A stretch of DNA of 64,000 bases from Wyeomyia smithii (GCF_029784165.1 NC_073695.1:162226261-162290260), one strand, 5' to 3'. Shown: positions 42,377 through 52,269, counted from the first letter of the stretch. Notes: generated by a model not told the origin, from the sequence alone. Made by a program: numbers and translations.

Positions 42377-43458
42377 CTGTGAAGAAAATACAATGAAGTT
42401 ATGCCGTGTTTGATAATATACTGCAACACAATAATATTCACCTCTTGTATGAATGTCGTTGTATCTTCACCAGGGGGTAACACTCCCATGGTGTTATTCA
42501 TTATCATATTATTACTTTCTTTCAGGTCTTCGATACAAGGGAGTCGGTAAGCGGAAGGCGGTAGTCTTAATTTTCGCGCGCACGTGTGTTCCACGTCAGG
42601 TTTTTTATACAATGGATTTGTAAAAAGTGCAATATCCTTATCACTGAATTGCTCGCCCCAATCCCAAGCGGGACGTAAAATAACACGATCATTTAATCTA
42701 GCCATTTGACGATCGGTTTCACAATTGAACTGAAACGTATCAAAAACAGGAAGAAATACACAATCCCAAACACTTGTTAAAAAAGTTTCCGAAAACTCAA
42801 ATTCTTCCGGAAATTGTTGCAACAGTTGCCACACACAATCCAAAAACAACAAAAATAAAGGACTTCGTTCCGTTGCGTTTGGACTGCACACATGACCAAT
42901 TCGATCACAGAAAGGATGACCCAGAGTAACCCATTCTTTTTGAATCAGCGTTTGAAAGCCGTTAATTGTTCGAAAGCTGTTATCTAGTAACAATTGTACT
43001 AAACTAGATATTACACTACACATATCACGACCGTTAATCTCTTGTAATACCACAGTACACCCACTTAGCATCATTTTTGCGGCACCTACGGATTGTTTCA
43101 GACAAACCGATACGTACAACAACCAGTATGTTTTATCCAGCAGCGTGTGAAACCTGGAATCTTGTACCTAACGGAAATAGAATGCGATCAATAAAATAAT
43201 TTGCTGAACTAAATGAGCTCGTATTACCATGAACTCGTGATCATTTTCCGGAATGCATAACTTTCGCAGTTTGTGGTAACTTATGTTGACTTCCTGGATA
43301 CTTGGTAGCAGTTTGGAAAGCTCCATTAAATGTGGAGGTTTTTTCATCGGGTCACATTTTCGTACGTGCTCCAACATTGTATTTTCAACGGTAAAACTAG
43401 CTATTTCTGCACTTAGTTCAGCCATTCGCACTAGTGCAGCATTTCCAATGCTCCAAAC
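41966..43458 (-). CDS. Myotubularin-related pseudophosphatase (MTMR10/12 type), 5' partial
   Basis: Three GT-AG exons on the minus strand encode the C-terminal part of a myotubularin-family protein: GRDMCSVISSLVQLLLDN, FRTINGFQTLIQKEWV, SPLFLLFLDCVWQLLQQFP and the late WDWGEQFSDKDIALF and EIWHQCYYRWMPF motifs shared with MTMR10/MTMR12. Active family members carry HCxxGxDRT as phosphatase loop; here the aligned loop is LQEINGRDMC (about 43021-43047), lacking both the nucleophilic Cys and the Arg. Family knowledge suggests a role as adaptor for active 3-phosphoinositide phosphatases on endosomal membranes. 5' exons are not found between 43459 and 64000, so the first visible intron exceeds 20 kb. 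The gene converges with mGluR, the stop codons being about 240-380 bp apart. Confidence 0.85.
42442..43167 (-). CDS. MTMR exon with dead phosphatase loop
   Basis: Acceptor TTTCCGTTAG, donor GTGAAT; 242 codons in phase 0. It begins VQDSRFHTLLDKTYWL and ends EDTTTFIQE. It carries the loop VVLQEINGRDMCSV, then FRTINGFQTLIQKEW, RSPLFLLFLDCVWQLLQQFP and FEFSETFLTSVWDCVFLPVF, all standard myotubularin landmarks in order. Confidence 0.88.
43228..43458 (-). CDS. MTMR exon, first visible
   Basis: Acceptor GATTTTAG (at 43459 and up), donor GTAATA below 43228. It encodes VWSIGNAALVRMAELSAEIA to CIPENDHEFM, exactly 77 codons in phase 0. It includes LPSIQEVNISYHKLRKLC, matching the region just before the catalytic-like loop in MTMR10. 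Confidence 0.82.
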
Positions 43459-43778
43459 CTAAAATCATGAGTGTAAAAATATATTATTTAATTTCCTTTT
43501 TTGGGTTTAGTCATCAAAATAACTACTAAAATTGTAACAGCTGAACCTGGTTACTTGGTTTAGAATTAAGTATGATGTGATATTCGATTTATTTTCTTGG
43601 GTATGACACCTTGTAACATAATATTGAAAAAATCGCCAAGATGCATTTCTATCTGACAGTTACCAACGACAAAGAAGACATTGTGAATCTCTCACGTATG
43701 AATAACATATCAGGGAACATTCGTAAATTACTTAACATGCTCAGGGGGTGGGGGAGGGTGGTGTGTCACTTCATTATA
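43459..43778. other. MTMR intron start (minus strand), no element recognised
   Basis: Acceptor side of the MTMR intron followed by AT-rich sequence; ends with a short GGGGGTGGGGGAGGG run at 43744-43759 just before the TTACGCG element. Confidence 0.5.
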
Positions 43779-44000
43779 CACTAAAGTCGCTTTTTACGCG
43801 GGGGATACGTGCCGCGTAAAAAGAAACCGCGTAAAAAAAACCGCGTAAATTCCGGAATCCGCGTAAAAAAATCGCGTAAATTCCGGAATCCGCGTAAAAA
43901 AAACGCGTAAATTCCGGAATCCGCGTAAAAAAAACCGCGTAAATTCCGGAATCCGCGTAAAAAAACCCGCGTAAAAAACCGCGTAAAAGCGACCTTAGTG
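43779..44000. mobile_element. TIR element made of TTACGCG minisatellite (copy B)
   Basis: 222 bp between TA dinucleotides, ends CACTAAAGTCGC and (reverse) CACTAAGGTCGC. The interior has four or five CCGCGTAAATTCCGGAAT units, each followed by CCGCGTAAAAAA. Same family as 698-854 but with more repeat units. Confidence 0.8.
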
Positions 44001-44002
44001 TA

Positions 44003-44280
44003 ATTTGGCCGCTGAGTACAAATAACGGTACGGTCTTTCCGAGTGGTGTACTGTGTAAAGGTAATCTGCATTGGGGGCCAACTGGCTATTGTGTGGGTAT
44101 GTCGCTGCAAGGTCGGTTCGCTACCGTGTGGCTGTGATCTGGTCATCGTGCTGTCGAAGACAACTAGAGCATTGTTGCGTGTACACTTCAAAACAAAGAA
44201 CAAGAAAGGTACGTGGTTATTGGCGGAGCTAGTGCGCTAGCTAAAGCGCAATGGATGTAAATCCGAAGAATGTGTCGAAG
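44003..44280 (+). pseudogene. 5' end of a related LINE (5' UTR and ORF1 start)
   Basis: Shares GTAATCTGCATT, CCAACTGGCTATxGTGTG and GGTACGTG...GCGCTAGC...GCGCAATGGATGTA with the 5' UTR/ORF1 start of the 17.8-kb LINE family. An ATG at 44251 opens MDVNPKNVSK and then the sequence switches at about 44281 to another 5' UTR of the same family. Confidence 0.5.
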
Positions 44281-44700
44281 TCTCGACAGAAACGGACGTG
44301 CAAAGTGGTTGTTCCATTATATTTCGGTCCGTGTGTACGAATAACGAGACAAAAGATTAGATAATCCGCGTTCAAGGTCAACCGGCTATAGTGTGTCGTG
44401 TCGCTACGTGAAGTGATTCCGTATCCGGCGCACTGTGGTGTGGCTGTATTGCGGCGAAGCTATCGGCTACAGCTCTGATCTCACGGTGTGCAGTGAAAAA
44501 GATAATCTGCATTCAAGGTCAACTGACAAGTGAGTTGTGTCGCTGCGTGAAGTATTCCGCACCCAGCTCGCTGCTGTTTGGCTGTATTCGCACTGATGTG
44601 TGGCAGTAACGGCTGCAGTTACGAACAATCAGATCCTGCTGAAAGGAAGAAGTAAAAAGGTACGTGTTCTTGTCGGCGCTAATGCGCTAGATTCAGCGCG

Positions 44701-46064
44701 ATAGATGTAGATCCCTCGCCTCCCGCGCCACCATCCCCGAGCCCCTCTGACCCTGACCCTCCTGTTACTCCCTCTTCTGTCCACTCTACAGTCCCCCCTA
44801 GCCCCAGGCTTTAACCGGACGGATCTCAGGGTAATTTTGCTGTTTACTTTCGGCCAAAGGCAGGACCTAGGTCAAAACCGTTAAACATTCTGCAGATTTC
44901 GAAAGAACTGACGAGTACAAGACCGAGACCGAAATTTCCAAGGTTAGACCCAACAAGCTCCTTGTCGTGGTCAGTGACCTGGAACAGGCCAACGCTTTAG
45001 CTCGCTCAGAGCTTTTCACACGCGAGTATCGCGTTTAAATACCCGCACGAGACGTGGAGATCGACGGTGTCATAACCGATTCGAGTTTGTCGGTCGAGTG
45101 TATTTTGGAAAGCGGCTTTGGCTGCTTCAAAAATTCTTTGTGCCACGACGTAAAAGTAAAGATCTTAGGTTGCAAGCAATTGCGGTCTGTGTCTCTTGTC
45201 GGCGGCACAAAAGTATACACTCCGTCAGACGCGTTTCGTGTTACGTTTGCCGAATCTGCTCTCCCTAGCCACGTCTCGATCGATCGGGTTCGTCTGCCTG
45301 TGCGATTGTATGTACCCCGTGTTATGAATTGCACCAATTGCAAGCAGTGAGGCCACATAGCCGCCTTCTGCTGCAATAAGGCACGATGTAGCAAGTGTGG
45401 GGAGATTCATGCGGACGATTCTTGCAGTGTAAATGCTGAAAAATGTATTCACTGCGGGGAAAATCAGCAGGAGCTCTCCACACGCCCGGTGTACATACAG
45501 CACAGAGATAAAATAAAGCGGTCACTTAAGGAGCGTTCTTACGCTGAGATGCTGAAGAAGACCGTGACCACTTCTACCATAACATTGAACCCCTTTGATC
45601 TGTTGACCTCTGATGAACCTAATTCTGACGATTCACCAGCGGGAACATCTTATGCCAATCCTGGGTAGTCTAGAAAGAGGAAAAATATTTCCTCTCCTAA
45701 ACTTCCCAGACAAGGACCTAAGATTTCCCAAAGTGGAATGAAAAGTACAAACAAACCAAACAGTGCTGCGGAAAACCCGAAGCAAACTCCTCCTGGGCTT
45801 GCAAATTTGAAGTCCCAGAAGGAGTTCCCAGCACTGCCAAGAACATCTAAAACCCCAGTTGTTCTTTTTGCACATCCAGTTGATGAAACAAACTCTGGAT
45901 TAGTGAAATTTTCTGACATTGTGGACTGGATTTTTGAAACTTTCAATGTACCCGATCCAATTAAAATTTTTCTTACAGCATTCCTCCCAACAGTTAGATT
46001 ATTTTTGAAGCAGTTGACTGCCCAATGGCCCCTCCTTGCAGCGATTGTATCCTTCGATGCCTAA
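44701..46064 (+). pseudogene. LINE copy 2 ORF1 remnant
   Basis: Start codon mutated (ATAGATGTAGATCCC). Stops within the homologous frame include TAA near 44812, TAA near 45036, TGA at 45348 and TAG near 45666. Zinc knuckles are still readable (CTNCKQ..., CSKCGE..., CIHCGE). Keeps TAC where copy 1 has the 18917 TAA. Ends at TAA 46062-46064, overlapping ATG 46057. Confidence 0.8.
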
Positions 46065-46462
46065 TTCATCTGCGTATACGAAGGATTCTATCTCTGTCTT
46101 ACAGTGGAATTGTAGAAGTATTTTACCAAAAATGGATTCATTTAAAGTTTTGATAAATAGAAACAAATGCGATGCATTTTCCCTTTGTGAAACTTGGCTT
46201 ACTTCAAATATTGATCTCAACTTCCATGATTTTTATATTATTCGCCTTGATCGAGACACCCCATATGGAGAAGTACTTCTAGGGATTAAGAAGTGCTATT
46301 CTTTCTATCGAATTAACCTCCCCTCGTTTCCAGGCATCGAAGTTGTCACATGTCAAATGACAATACAAGGTAAAGAGCTTTGTGTTGCCTCAATATATAT
46401 TCCCCCCAGAGCACAGGTTGAGCAACGGCTACTCTTTGATTTAATAAAACTTCTCTCCTCGC
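46057..46462 (+). pseudogene. LINE copy 2 ORF2, endonuclease part 1
   Basis: Frame DSISVLQWNCRSILPK, FSLCETWLTSNIDL, GKELCVASIYIPPR, then cut by the 5' LTR of the gypsy element at 46463. It resumes at 52270 with the GDF motif region. Confidence 0.82.
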
Positions 46463-46682
46463 TGTGGTGTACAGGAAAAGGCTCAGTCAAACGCTGAAGC
46501 CGATCGAAAATTATCTATGTAAAACGGACAGCGTGATTACCAACACGCGCGAGAGCAATGCGAATAAATACCGCTGAGCTGGGCTCTAGCGGCTGGAATA
46601 TTGTAAAACAGTTCGTTGATCTCTGATCCGAAATCCTTGGAGTTCACTGACCTTATTTTACCTAGTTGTGATATATTGAAAT
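46463..46682 (+). repeat. 5' LTR
   Basis: Begins TGTGGTGTACAGGAAAAGGC. Ends near ATATTGAAAT next to the primer binding site. Identical to the 3' LTR up to GATCCGAAATCC, then diverges over about the last 40 bp. Confidence 0.85.
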
Positions 46683-46700
46683 TGGCGACGAAGTCAATTC
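46683..46700 (+). other. Primer binding site
   Basis: TGGCGACGAAGTC directly follows the LTR; TGG is complementary to a tRNA CCA end. The priming tRNA is not identified. Confidence 0.5.
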
Positions 46701-47500
46701 GGTACGCGTGTGCAAAAAATTAAAAAAAAATAAGTGGAATTGCTAATTGTGTGTGCCAAGGCACAAGAAAGTTTGAAATTTATTGGAGATTGTGAAGCAC
46801 GGCAACGGTCGTAAGTGAGTTTAGCGAGAAGCAAACAAAAAACAGAGGAAAACAGTTATTTGCGTAAATCTATTTTAAAAAAATTTGGGCGCAACGGTGC
46901 TAATTTTTTGTTGAAAAAATAGTGATACCCTGGGGGAAATTGTGTGAAGGCGAAGGTCTCTGAAAAGTGTAGGCAAAGGTCTAAGAAAAGAGTGTTGACA
47001 AAGGTCAATTTAGTGCGAATTAAACGAGATAATACTGAAAAGATATTAAGGTTTTAAGAAAAACTGTGATTTATTGGCAAAATGTTGAGAAGAAGACATT
47101 AGAGTGCGTAAAAAGGTTAATTTTTTTTAATCATCCGCGACGCTATTCCAGCGGCAGTAATTAAATTTGATTTGATTATACCCACCGTCGGCTGTGTTGC
47201 TCAAAGTGCATAGAGTGCCCGCACTAGGTGATTACGGCAACTGTGTAATCGAGTCCGACAGGAGAGTGTGTGAAATTGAGCTCCGCACAACAGGCTGCGA
47301 GACGCGCGAAAGTTCTGAAGGAGATTTATCTGCGTCGATTCTGCTTTGTACTCTGCTTTCACTGCATACATACACGGTCATCAGCAGAGAGAGTGAGAAG
47401 GTTTGGTAGTATACATCGGGTTCGGTAAGCGACTTTATTTTATATCTGATTTCTCATTAGGGTGACTCTACTTTTTATTAGCGCTGCTGAATTTGTTGAA
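46701..47500 (+). other. Gypsy 5' leader
   Basis: 800-bp noncoding leader. Contains repeated GCGAAGGTCTCTGAAAAG, GGCAAAGGTCTAAGAAAAG and GACAAAGGTC blocks (46948-47006), an imperfect tandem repeat of about 25-30 bp. No conserved frame. Confidence 0.55.
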
Positions 47501-50254
47501 ATGGCTTCGAACATTGTCGGTTCGATTGAGCCCTACGTCCCTGGTGCTTCATTCACCAATTATGTTGAGCGGTTAGGGTTCGTCTTTCAGTACAACAATG
47601 TACCGGAGAACTCTCAAAAAGCTTTATTCATAACACTTAGCGGACCAGCAGTGTTTGAGGAACTCAAACTGCTGTATCCGGCGAGAGACTTATCCACCTT
47701 GCAATACGCTGAGATAATTAAAAAACTAAAAGAACGTTTTGATAAGAAAGAGTCTGACCTTATACAAAGATTTAAATTTTACAACCGCGTTCAAGGGGAA
47801 GATGAGTCCGCAGAGAATTTCGTTTTGGCTGTTAAGCTTCAAGCGGAATTCTGTGAGTTTGGAGAATTTAAAGATACCGCGATTAGGGACAAGCTTTTGA
47901 TGGGTGTTTTCAATAAAGATTTACAGCAGAAAATGCTTAGTGAGGAAAATTTAACGTTGGCTTCGGCTGAGCGCATGTTAGTCAATTGGGAGTTAGCAGG
48001 ATCGAGAGCTAGAATGATAAGTGGTAGAACAGAACAGGTGGCATCGGTGAAAAACAGATTGGGTAGGCGTGATGAATATTTAAGCGAGCGGAATAGCAGA
48101 AATAGGAGCAGAAGTAGAAGCAGGTCGAGTTTTCATATGAGAAATAGAAGTAGAAGTAATAACAGAGATAGGAGTAGGAGTAAATCAAGAAAATATGGTT
48201 ATAACAAATCAGTAGTTACTTGTTTTTTCTGTGGGAAACCAGGCCATGTTTTGAAAAGATGCTACAAATACATTAACAGTCAACGCAAACCAACTGTACG
48301 TTTTGCCGATGAGCCGCAACCAGGCACTAGCGCTGATTCAAATTTGGAACGATTATTTAGCAGATTTAAACCAGTATTGGACGATTCTTCAGACGACTCA
48401 GGTGATTTTACTTGCATGATGGTTTCAAACAAAACAAATTTTAATGAGCCCTGTTTAATTGACGTAAAAATTCAAAATCGTTTCGTTAAAATGGAGGTTG
48501 ACTGTGGTTCGTCAAGCACTTTAATGGAAAAGCGTTTATATGCTAAATTTTTTGATTTACCCTTAAAAAAATGCGAAAAGAAGTTGGTTGTTGTGAATGG
48601 GGCTGAATTATCAATTTTGGGAAAGGCGTTAGTAGATGTTGTGATCAACGGGATCCATAGGCGTTTGGAATTGATTATTTTAGACAGTCAGAATGATTTT
48701 CTTCCTTTGTTAGGGCGTAGTTGGTTAGATGTTTTTTACGTTGATTGGAGAATATCTTTCAAAAATTTTTCTAGTATTAACAATGTGAGTGCAATAAATC
48801 AGAAGGAAAAAACAATTTTGGATATTAGGAAGGAATTTCCAAATGTTTTTCTTAAAGATTTTTCATTTCCTATTATTGGGTATGAGGCTGATTTGGTGTT
48901 AAAAGAGGATACACCTATATTTAAAAGGGCTTACGATGTGCCATACAGGTTACAAGAAAAGGTCGTAGAGCATTTAGAGATGTTAGAAAAGCAAAAAGTT
49001 ATAACACCAATCAAGACTAGCGAGTGGGCCTCCCCTGTAGTAGTAGTGATGAAGAAAAATCAGGAGATTAGAATGGTTATTGACTGTAAGGTGTCTATAA
49101 ATAAATCAATCATTCCCAACAAATATCCGCTTCCTGTAGCACAGGATTTGTTCGCCAAGCTTTCTGGGTGTAAGGTGTTTTGTTCTCTTGATCTAGAAGG
49201 CGCATATACTCAGTTGGCTTTGTCAAAGAATTCCAGGAAATTTGTAGTAATCAATACTATTAAAGGTTTGTTTACTTACAATCGTTTGCCTCAGGGAGCA
49301 TCGTCTAGCGCGGCAATTTTCCAACAGGTTATGGAGCGAGTTTTGGCTGGTTTAGAGAATGTTTCAGTTTACCTTGATGATGTTTTGGTTGCAGGACTTG
49401 ATTTAGATGATTGCCGAAAGAAACTGTATAACGTATTGGATCGCTCAAACAAGGCAAACATTAAGGTGAACTGGAAAAAGTGTTCGTTTTTTGTATCAAA
49501 TTTGCCTTATTTAGGACACATTATAACGGATAAGGGGCTGCTTCCTAGTCCTGATAAAATTTCCACCATTAGTAAAGCAGCCACCCCAAAGAATGTTACG
49601 GAGCTAAAAGCTTTTTTGGGCCTTATTAATTATTATGGCAAATTTGTTCCGCATTTGTCTTCTAAACTTTTTTGTTTGTATCAACTACTTAAAAAAGACG
49701 TGAAATTTGAATGGAATAAAAAATGCGATGAGGCTTTCGTTGCTAGCAAAAAGGCTTTGTTGGATTCAAATATTTTAGAATATTATGATCCAAAAAAGCC
49801 AATTGTAGTTGTTACGGATGCATCAGGATATGGACTAGGTGGTGTTATTGCACATATGGTTAACGGTGTAGAAAAACCAGTTTGTTTCACCTTATTTTCT
49901 TTAAACAAAGCACAACGTTCTTACTCGATTCTACATTTAGAGGCTTTGGCTTTAGTAAGCACAATCAAAAAGTTTCACAAATTTTTATATGGTCAGAGTT
50001 TTACGGTTTACACAGATCATAAACCATTAGTTGGAATCTTTGGGAAATCTGGCAAAAACGCGATCTATGTTACTAGATTACAACGGTACATTTTGGAGTT
50101 GTCAATTTATGACTTCAATATTTGTTACAGACCATCCGCTCAAATGGGTAATGCAGATTTTTGCTCGCGTTTTCCACTTGAATTGGGTACTCCTGAAGAA
50201 TATGATAAAGAATTCGTGAAAAAATATAAATTTTTCGCAGGAAATTCCCATTAA
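47501..50254 (+). CDS. Gypsy Gag-Pol: capsid, zinc knuckle, protease, reverse transcriptase, RNase H
   Basis: About 917 codons from the ATG at 47501 (a GTG-initiated extension to 47462 is unlikely). Order: capsid-like region (RFKFYNRVQGEDESAENFVL), Arg/Ser-rich stretch (RNRSRSRSRSSF), zinc knuckle CFFCGKPGHVLKRC, protease motif VDCGSSSTLM (DCG instead of the usual DTG/DSG), reverse transcriptase with SLDLEGAYTQLAL, RLPQGASSSAAIF and catalytic VYLDDVLVAG, RNase H with VVTDASGYGLGGV and VYTDHKPL. Gag and Pol share one frame, as in Mag/CsRn1-like lineages. The frame closes with TAA at 50252; integrase follows in another frame. Confidence 0.88.
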   Translation: MASNIVGSIEPYVPGASFTNYVERLGFVFQYNNVPENSQKALFITLSGPAVFEELKLLYPARDLSTLQYAEIIKKLKERFDKKESDLIQRFKFYNRVQGEDESAENFVLAVKLQAEFCEFGEFKDTAIRDKLLMGVFNKDLQQKMLSEENLTLASAERMLVNWELAGSRARMISGRTEQVASVKNRLGRRDEYLSERNSRNRSRSRSRSSFHMRNRSRSNNRDRSRSKSRKYGYNKSVVTCFFCGKPGHVLKRCYKYINSQRKPTVRFADEPQPGTSADSNLERLFSRFKPVLDDSSDDSGDFTCMMVSNKTNFNEPCLIDVKIQNRFVKMEVDCGSSSTLMEKRLYAKFFDLPLKKCEKKLVVVNGAELSILGKALVDVVINGIHRRLELIILDSQNDFLPLLGRSWLDVFYVDWRISFKNFSSINNVSAINQKEKTILDIRKEFPNVFLKDFSFPIIGYEADLVLKEDTPIFKRAYDVPYRLQEKVVEHLEMLEKQKVITPIKTSEWASPVVVVMKKNQEIRMVIDCKVSINKSIIPNKYPLPVAQDLFAKLSGCKVFCSLDLEGAYTQLALSKNSRKFVVINTIKGLFTYNRLPQGASSSAAIFQQVMERVLAGLENVSVYLDDVLVAGLDLDDCRKKLYNVLDRSNKANIKVNWKKCSFFVSNLPYLGHIITDKGLLPSPDKISTISKAATPKNVTELKAFLGLINYYGKFVPHLSSKLFCLYQLLKKDVKFEWNKKCDEAFVASKKALLDSNILEYYDPKKPIVVVTDASGYGLGGVIAHMVNGVEKPVCFTLFSLNKAQRSYSILHLEALALVSTIKKFHKFLYGQSFTVYTDHKPLVGIFGKSGKNAIYVTRLQRYILELSIYDFNICYRPSAQMGNADFCSRFPLELGTPEEYDKEFVKKYKFFAGNSH

Positions 50255-51576
50255 TTGTACCATGATTGCCAAAGAAACGAGCCTTGACATATTTTTACAA
50301 CGAATTATAAAATATTATCAGAATGGTTGGCCTGAGAAGATTGACAAGGAGTTATTGAATGTCCACTCTAATAGACACGACTTGGAACTGTTTGACGGGT
50401 GTCTGATCTTCCAGGACAGGGTTGTAATTCCAAAAATTATGCATAGGGACATTTTGAAAATGTTACATGTAAACCATTCAGGAGTTGTAAAAATGAAGCA
50501 GATGGCACGTAGATCTGTGTACTGGTTTGGCATCAACGCAGCTATAGAGGCTTTCGTCCAAGCATGTGTATCGTGTAATAAGATGGCAATAGTTCCCAAA
50601 AGCAAGACACAAACGCATTGGGTTCCTTCGGTTCGTCCGTTTAGTAGAATACATGCCGATTTTTTTTATTTCGGTCAAAAGATATTTTTGCTCATTGTTG
50701 ACAGTTATTTTAAATGGGTCGAAGTGGAATGCGTTATGGAACTGATGCAAGCAAGGTTATTAGGAAATTTGTTTCTCTTTTTGCAAGATTTGGTCTTCCG
50801 GATGTGGTGGTGACGGATGGTGGCAAGGAATAGTAGTCATGAAAAGCCCTCCTTACAATCCCTCTAGTAATGGGCAAGCCGAAAGGTCGGTAAGGATTGT
50901 TAAGGAAGTGTTCAAAAAGTTCCTGTTTGATGAAGATGTTAGGCAGATGGATACGGAGGATCAGATTAACTTGTTTCTGATTAATTAAAGAAATTCTTGT
51001 TTGCCAAAGGATGGGACTTTTCCATCAGAGAAAATATTTACGTATACACCAAAGATTTTATTGGATTTGATTAATCCAAAGAAAATTAATAAACCAAAGA
51101 TTAATGACGATTCTTTTGATGATAAAAAAATAGCAACCTGTGATATTCCTAGTTTTAAGCATACAGTTTTGGTTGATCAAATTGCTCGACTGAAATTAGG
51201 AGATAACATTTGGTACAAAAACCATAATATTAAAAACTCTTCCAGATGGATAGAAGCCAAATTTATTAAACAGTGTTCTCCTACAATTTTCCAGATAAGT
51301 ATTGGAAGCGTGGTGCTAAGGGTGCATCGCGAGCAATTGAAGGTCTCGAAAACTGCTAGAGTAAGGCATAATTTGACGGTCTCATGCAGAAGAGCTTGCA
51401 AACGTGAAAGATCCACTTCAGGTTGCGAAGACTTTGGTTTCTCTGCCGAGGTGTTAGAGAATGACCTTAAGAGATTGCGAACGAATGATGGTACGACTAG
51501 CGCAGCAGGATCATCGGTTCCGAGACGGTCAGAAAGAATAAAATACAGAAGAGATAACATGCAGCTGAAAAAATGA
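50243..51576 (+). pseudogene. Gypsy integrase region, disrupted
   Basis: Readable from the alternative frame just before 50254. N-terminal zinc-binding HHCC region (HVNHSGVVKMKQMARRSVYW, then CVSCNKMA), first catalytic Asp in SRIHADFFYF. Around 50740-50830 a frameshift and internal deletion remove most of the core after VVTDGG, rejoining at SPPYNPSSNGQAERSV, which holds the third catalytic Glu. A TAA at 50986-50988 breaks INLFLIN. The tail 51001-51576 includes HREQLKVSK and PRRSERIKYRR. The enzyme cannot be functional as it stands. Confidence 0.82.
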
Positions 51577-51589
51577 AAATAAAACTAAA

Positions 51590-52040
51590 GGTATGTGGTT
51601 ATGATGATGAGTGTCAAAGGACACAATCTAAAAATCTGAAAAGAAAAGGGTATGTATATAAATTGAAAAAAAAAAATTAAAAAAAAAATATATATATATA
51701 ATTAGATACAGGTGTCAACGGGCACTATCTGAAAAGTAAAATAATGATTAGAGAAAGATATTGGTGTCAATGGGCACTATCTGAAATATAAAATTAAAAT
51801 GTTTAAAACTAAATAAAAATATCAATAGGCATTATTTGAAAATGAAAAATGAAACTTTAGAAATAGAGTGTCAATGGACACATTGCTGAAAACATAAATG
51901 TTAGAGCTGTCAATGGACATATTTTGAAAATTATATTATGTAACAAATTTTATACATAAGAGCGTTCAAGAACGCAATCAATAATTAAATACAAATATGA
52001 ATATTTTGCATTGTATAATGTTTCGGTATACGATATCTTA
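51590..52040 (+). repeat. Array of about seven small hairpins in the gypsy 3' noncoding region
   Basis: Units spaced about 40-100 bp carry self-complementary GTGTCAAAGGACAC, GTGTCAACGGGCAC, GTGTCAATGGGCAC, TATCAATAGGCAT, GTGTCAATGGACAC, TGTCAATGGACA and GCGTTCAAGAACGC (51611, 51710, 51763, 51819, 51870, 51908, 51961), most followed by TxTxTGAAAA. The stems covary (GTGTC/GGCAC, GCGTT/AACGC), suggesting RNA hairpins. Confidence 0.65.
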
Positions 52041-52052
52041 AAGAGGAAGAAT

Positions 52053-52269
52053 TGTGGTGTACAGGAAAAGGCTCAGTCAAACGCTGAAGCCGATCGAAAA
52101 TTATCTATGTAAAACGGACAGCGTGATTACCAACACGCGCGAGAGCAATGCGAATAAATACCGCTGAGCTGGGCTCTAGCGGCTGGAATATTGTAAAACA
52201 GTTCGTTGATCTCTGATCCGAAATCCCGTAGTTCACTGACCCCCAGTTGTAAGAAAGAAGATATTAAAC
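52053..52269 (+). repeat. 3' LTR
   Basis: Starts TGTGGTGTACAGG after the purine tract; ends GATATTAAA next to CTCGC of the LINE target. Its last 40 bp differ from the 5' LTR. Confidence 0.85.

Larger units (their letters stand above)
46463..52269 (+). mobile_element. Ty3/gypsy LTR retrotransposon, defective
   Basis: LTRs at 46463-46682 and 52053-52269, primer binding site right after the 5' LTR, gag-pol frame (47501-50254), integrase part in another frame, noncoding 3' region and a purine tract (AAAGAGGAAGA, 52041-52051). It interrupts the endonuclease of LINE copy 2; a short CTCGC or TCGC target duplication is present on both sides. No envelope-like frame. The first roughly 180 bp of the two LTRs are identical, so it is young, yet pol carries a frameshift, a deletion and a nonsense codon. 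Confidence 0.88.

Noticed and set aside
43781..44203. 140-codon minus-strand open frame
   Set aside because: Mostly translated TTACGCG minisatellite.
50243..50262. Programmed frameshift between gypsy RNase H and integrase
   Set aside because: No clear slippery heptamer seen and the integrase is otherwise damaged, so a mutation is the simpler reading; not excluded.
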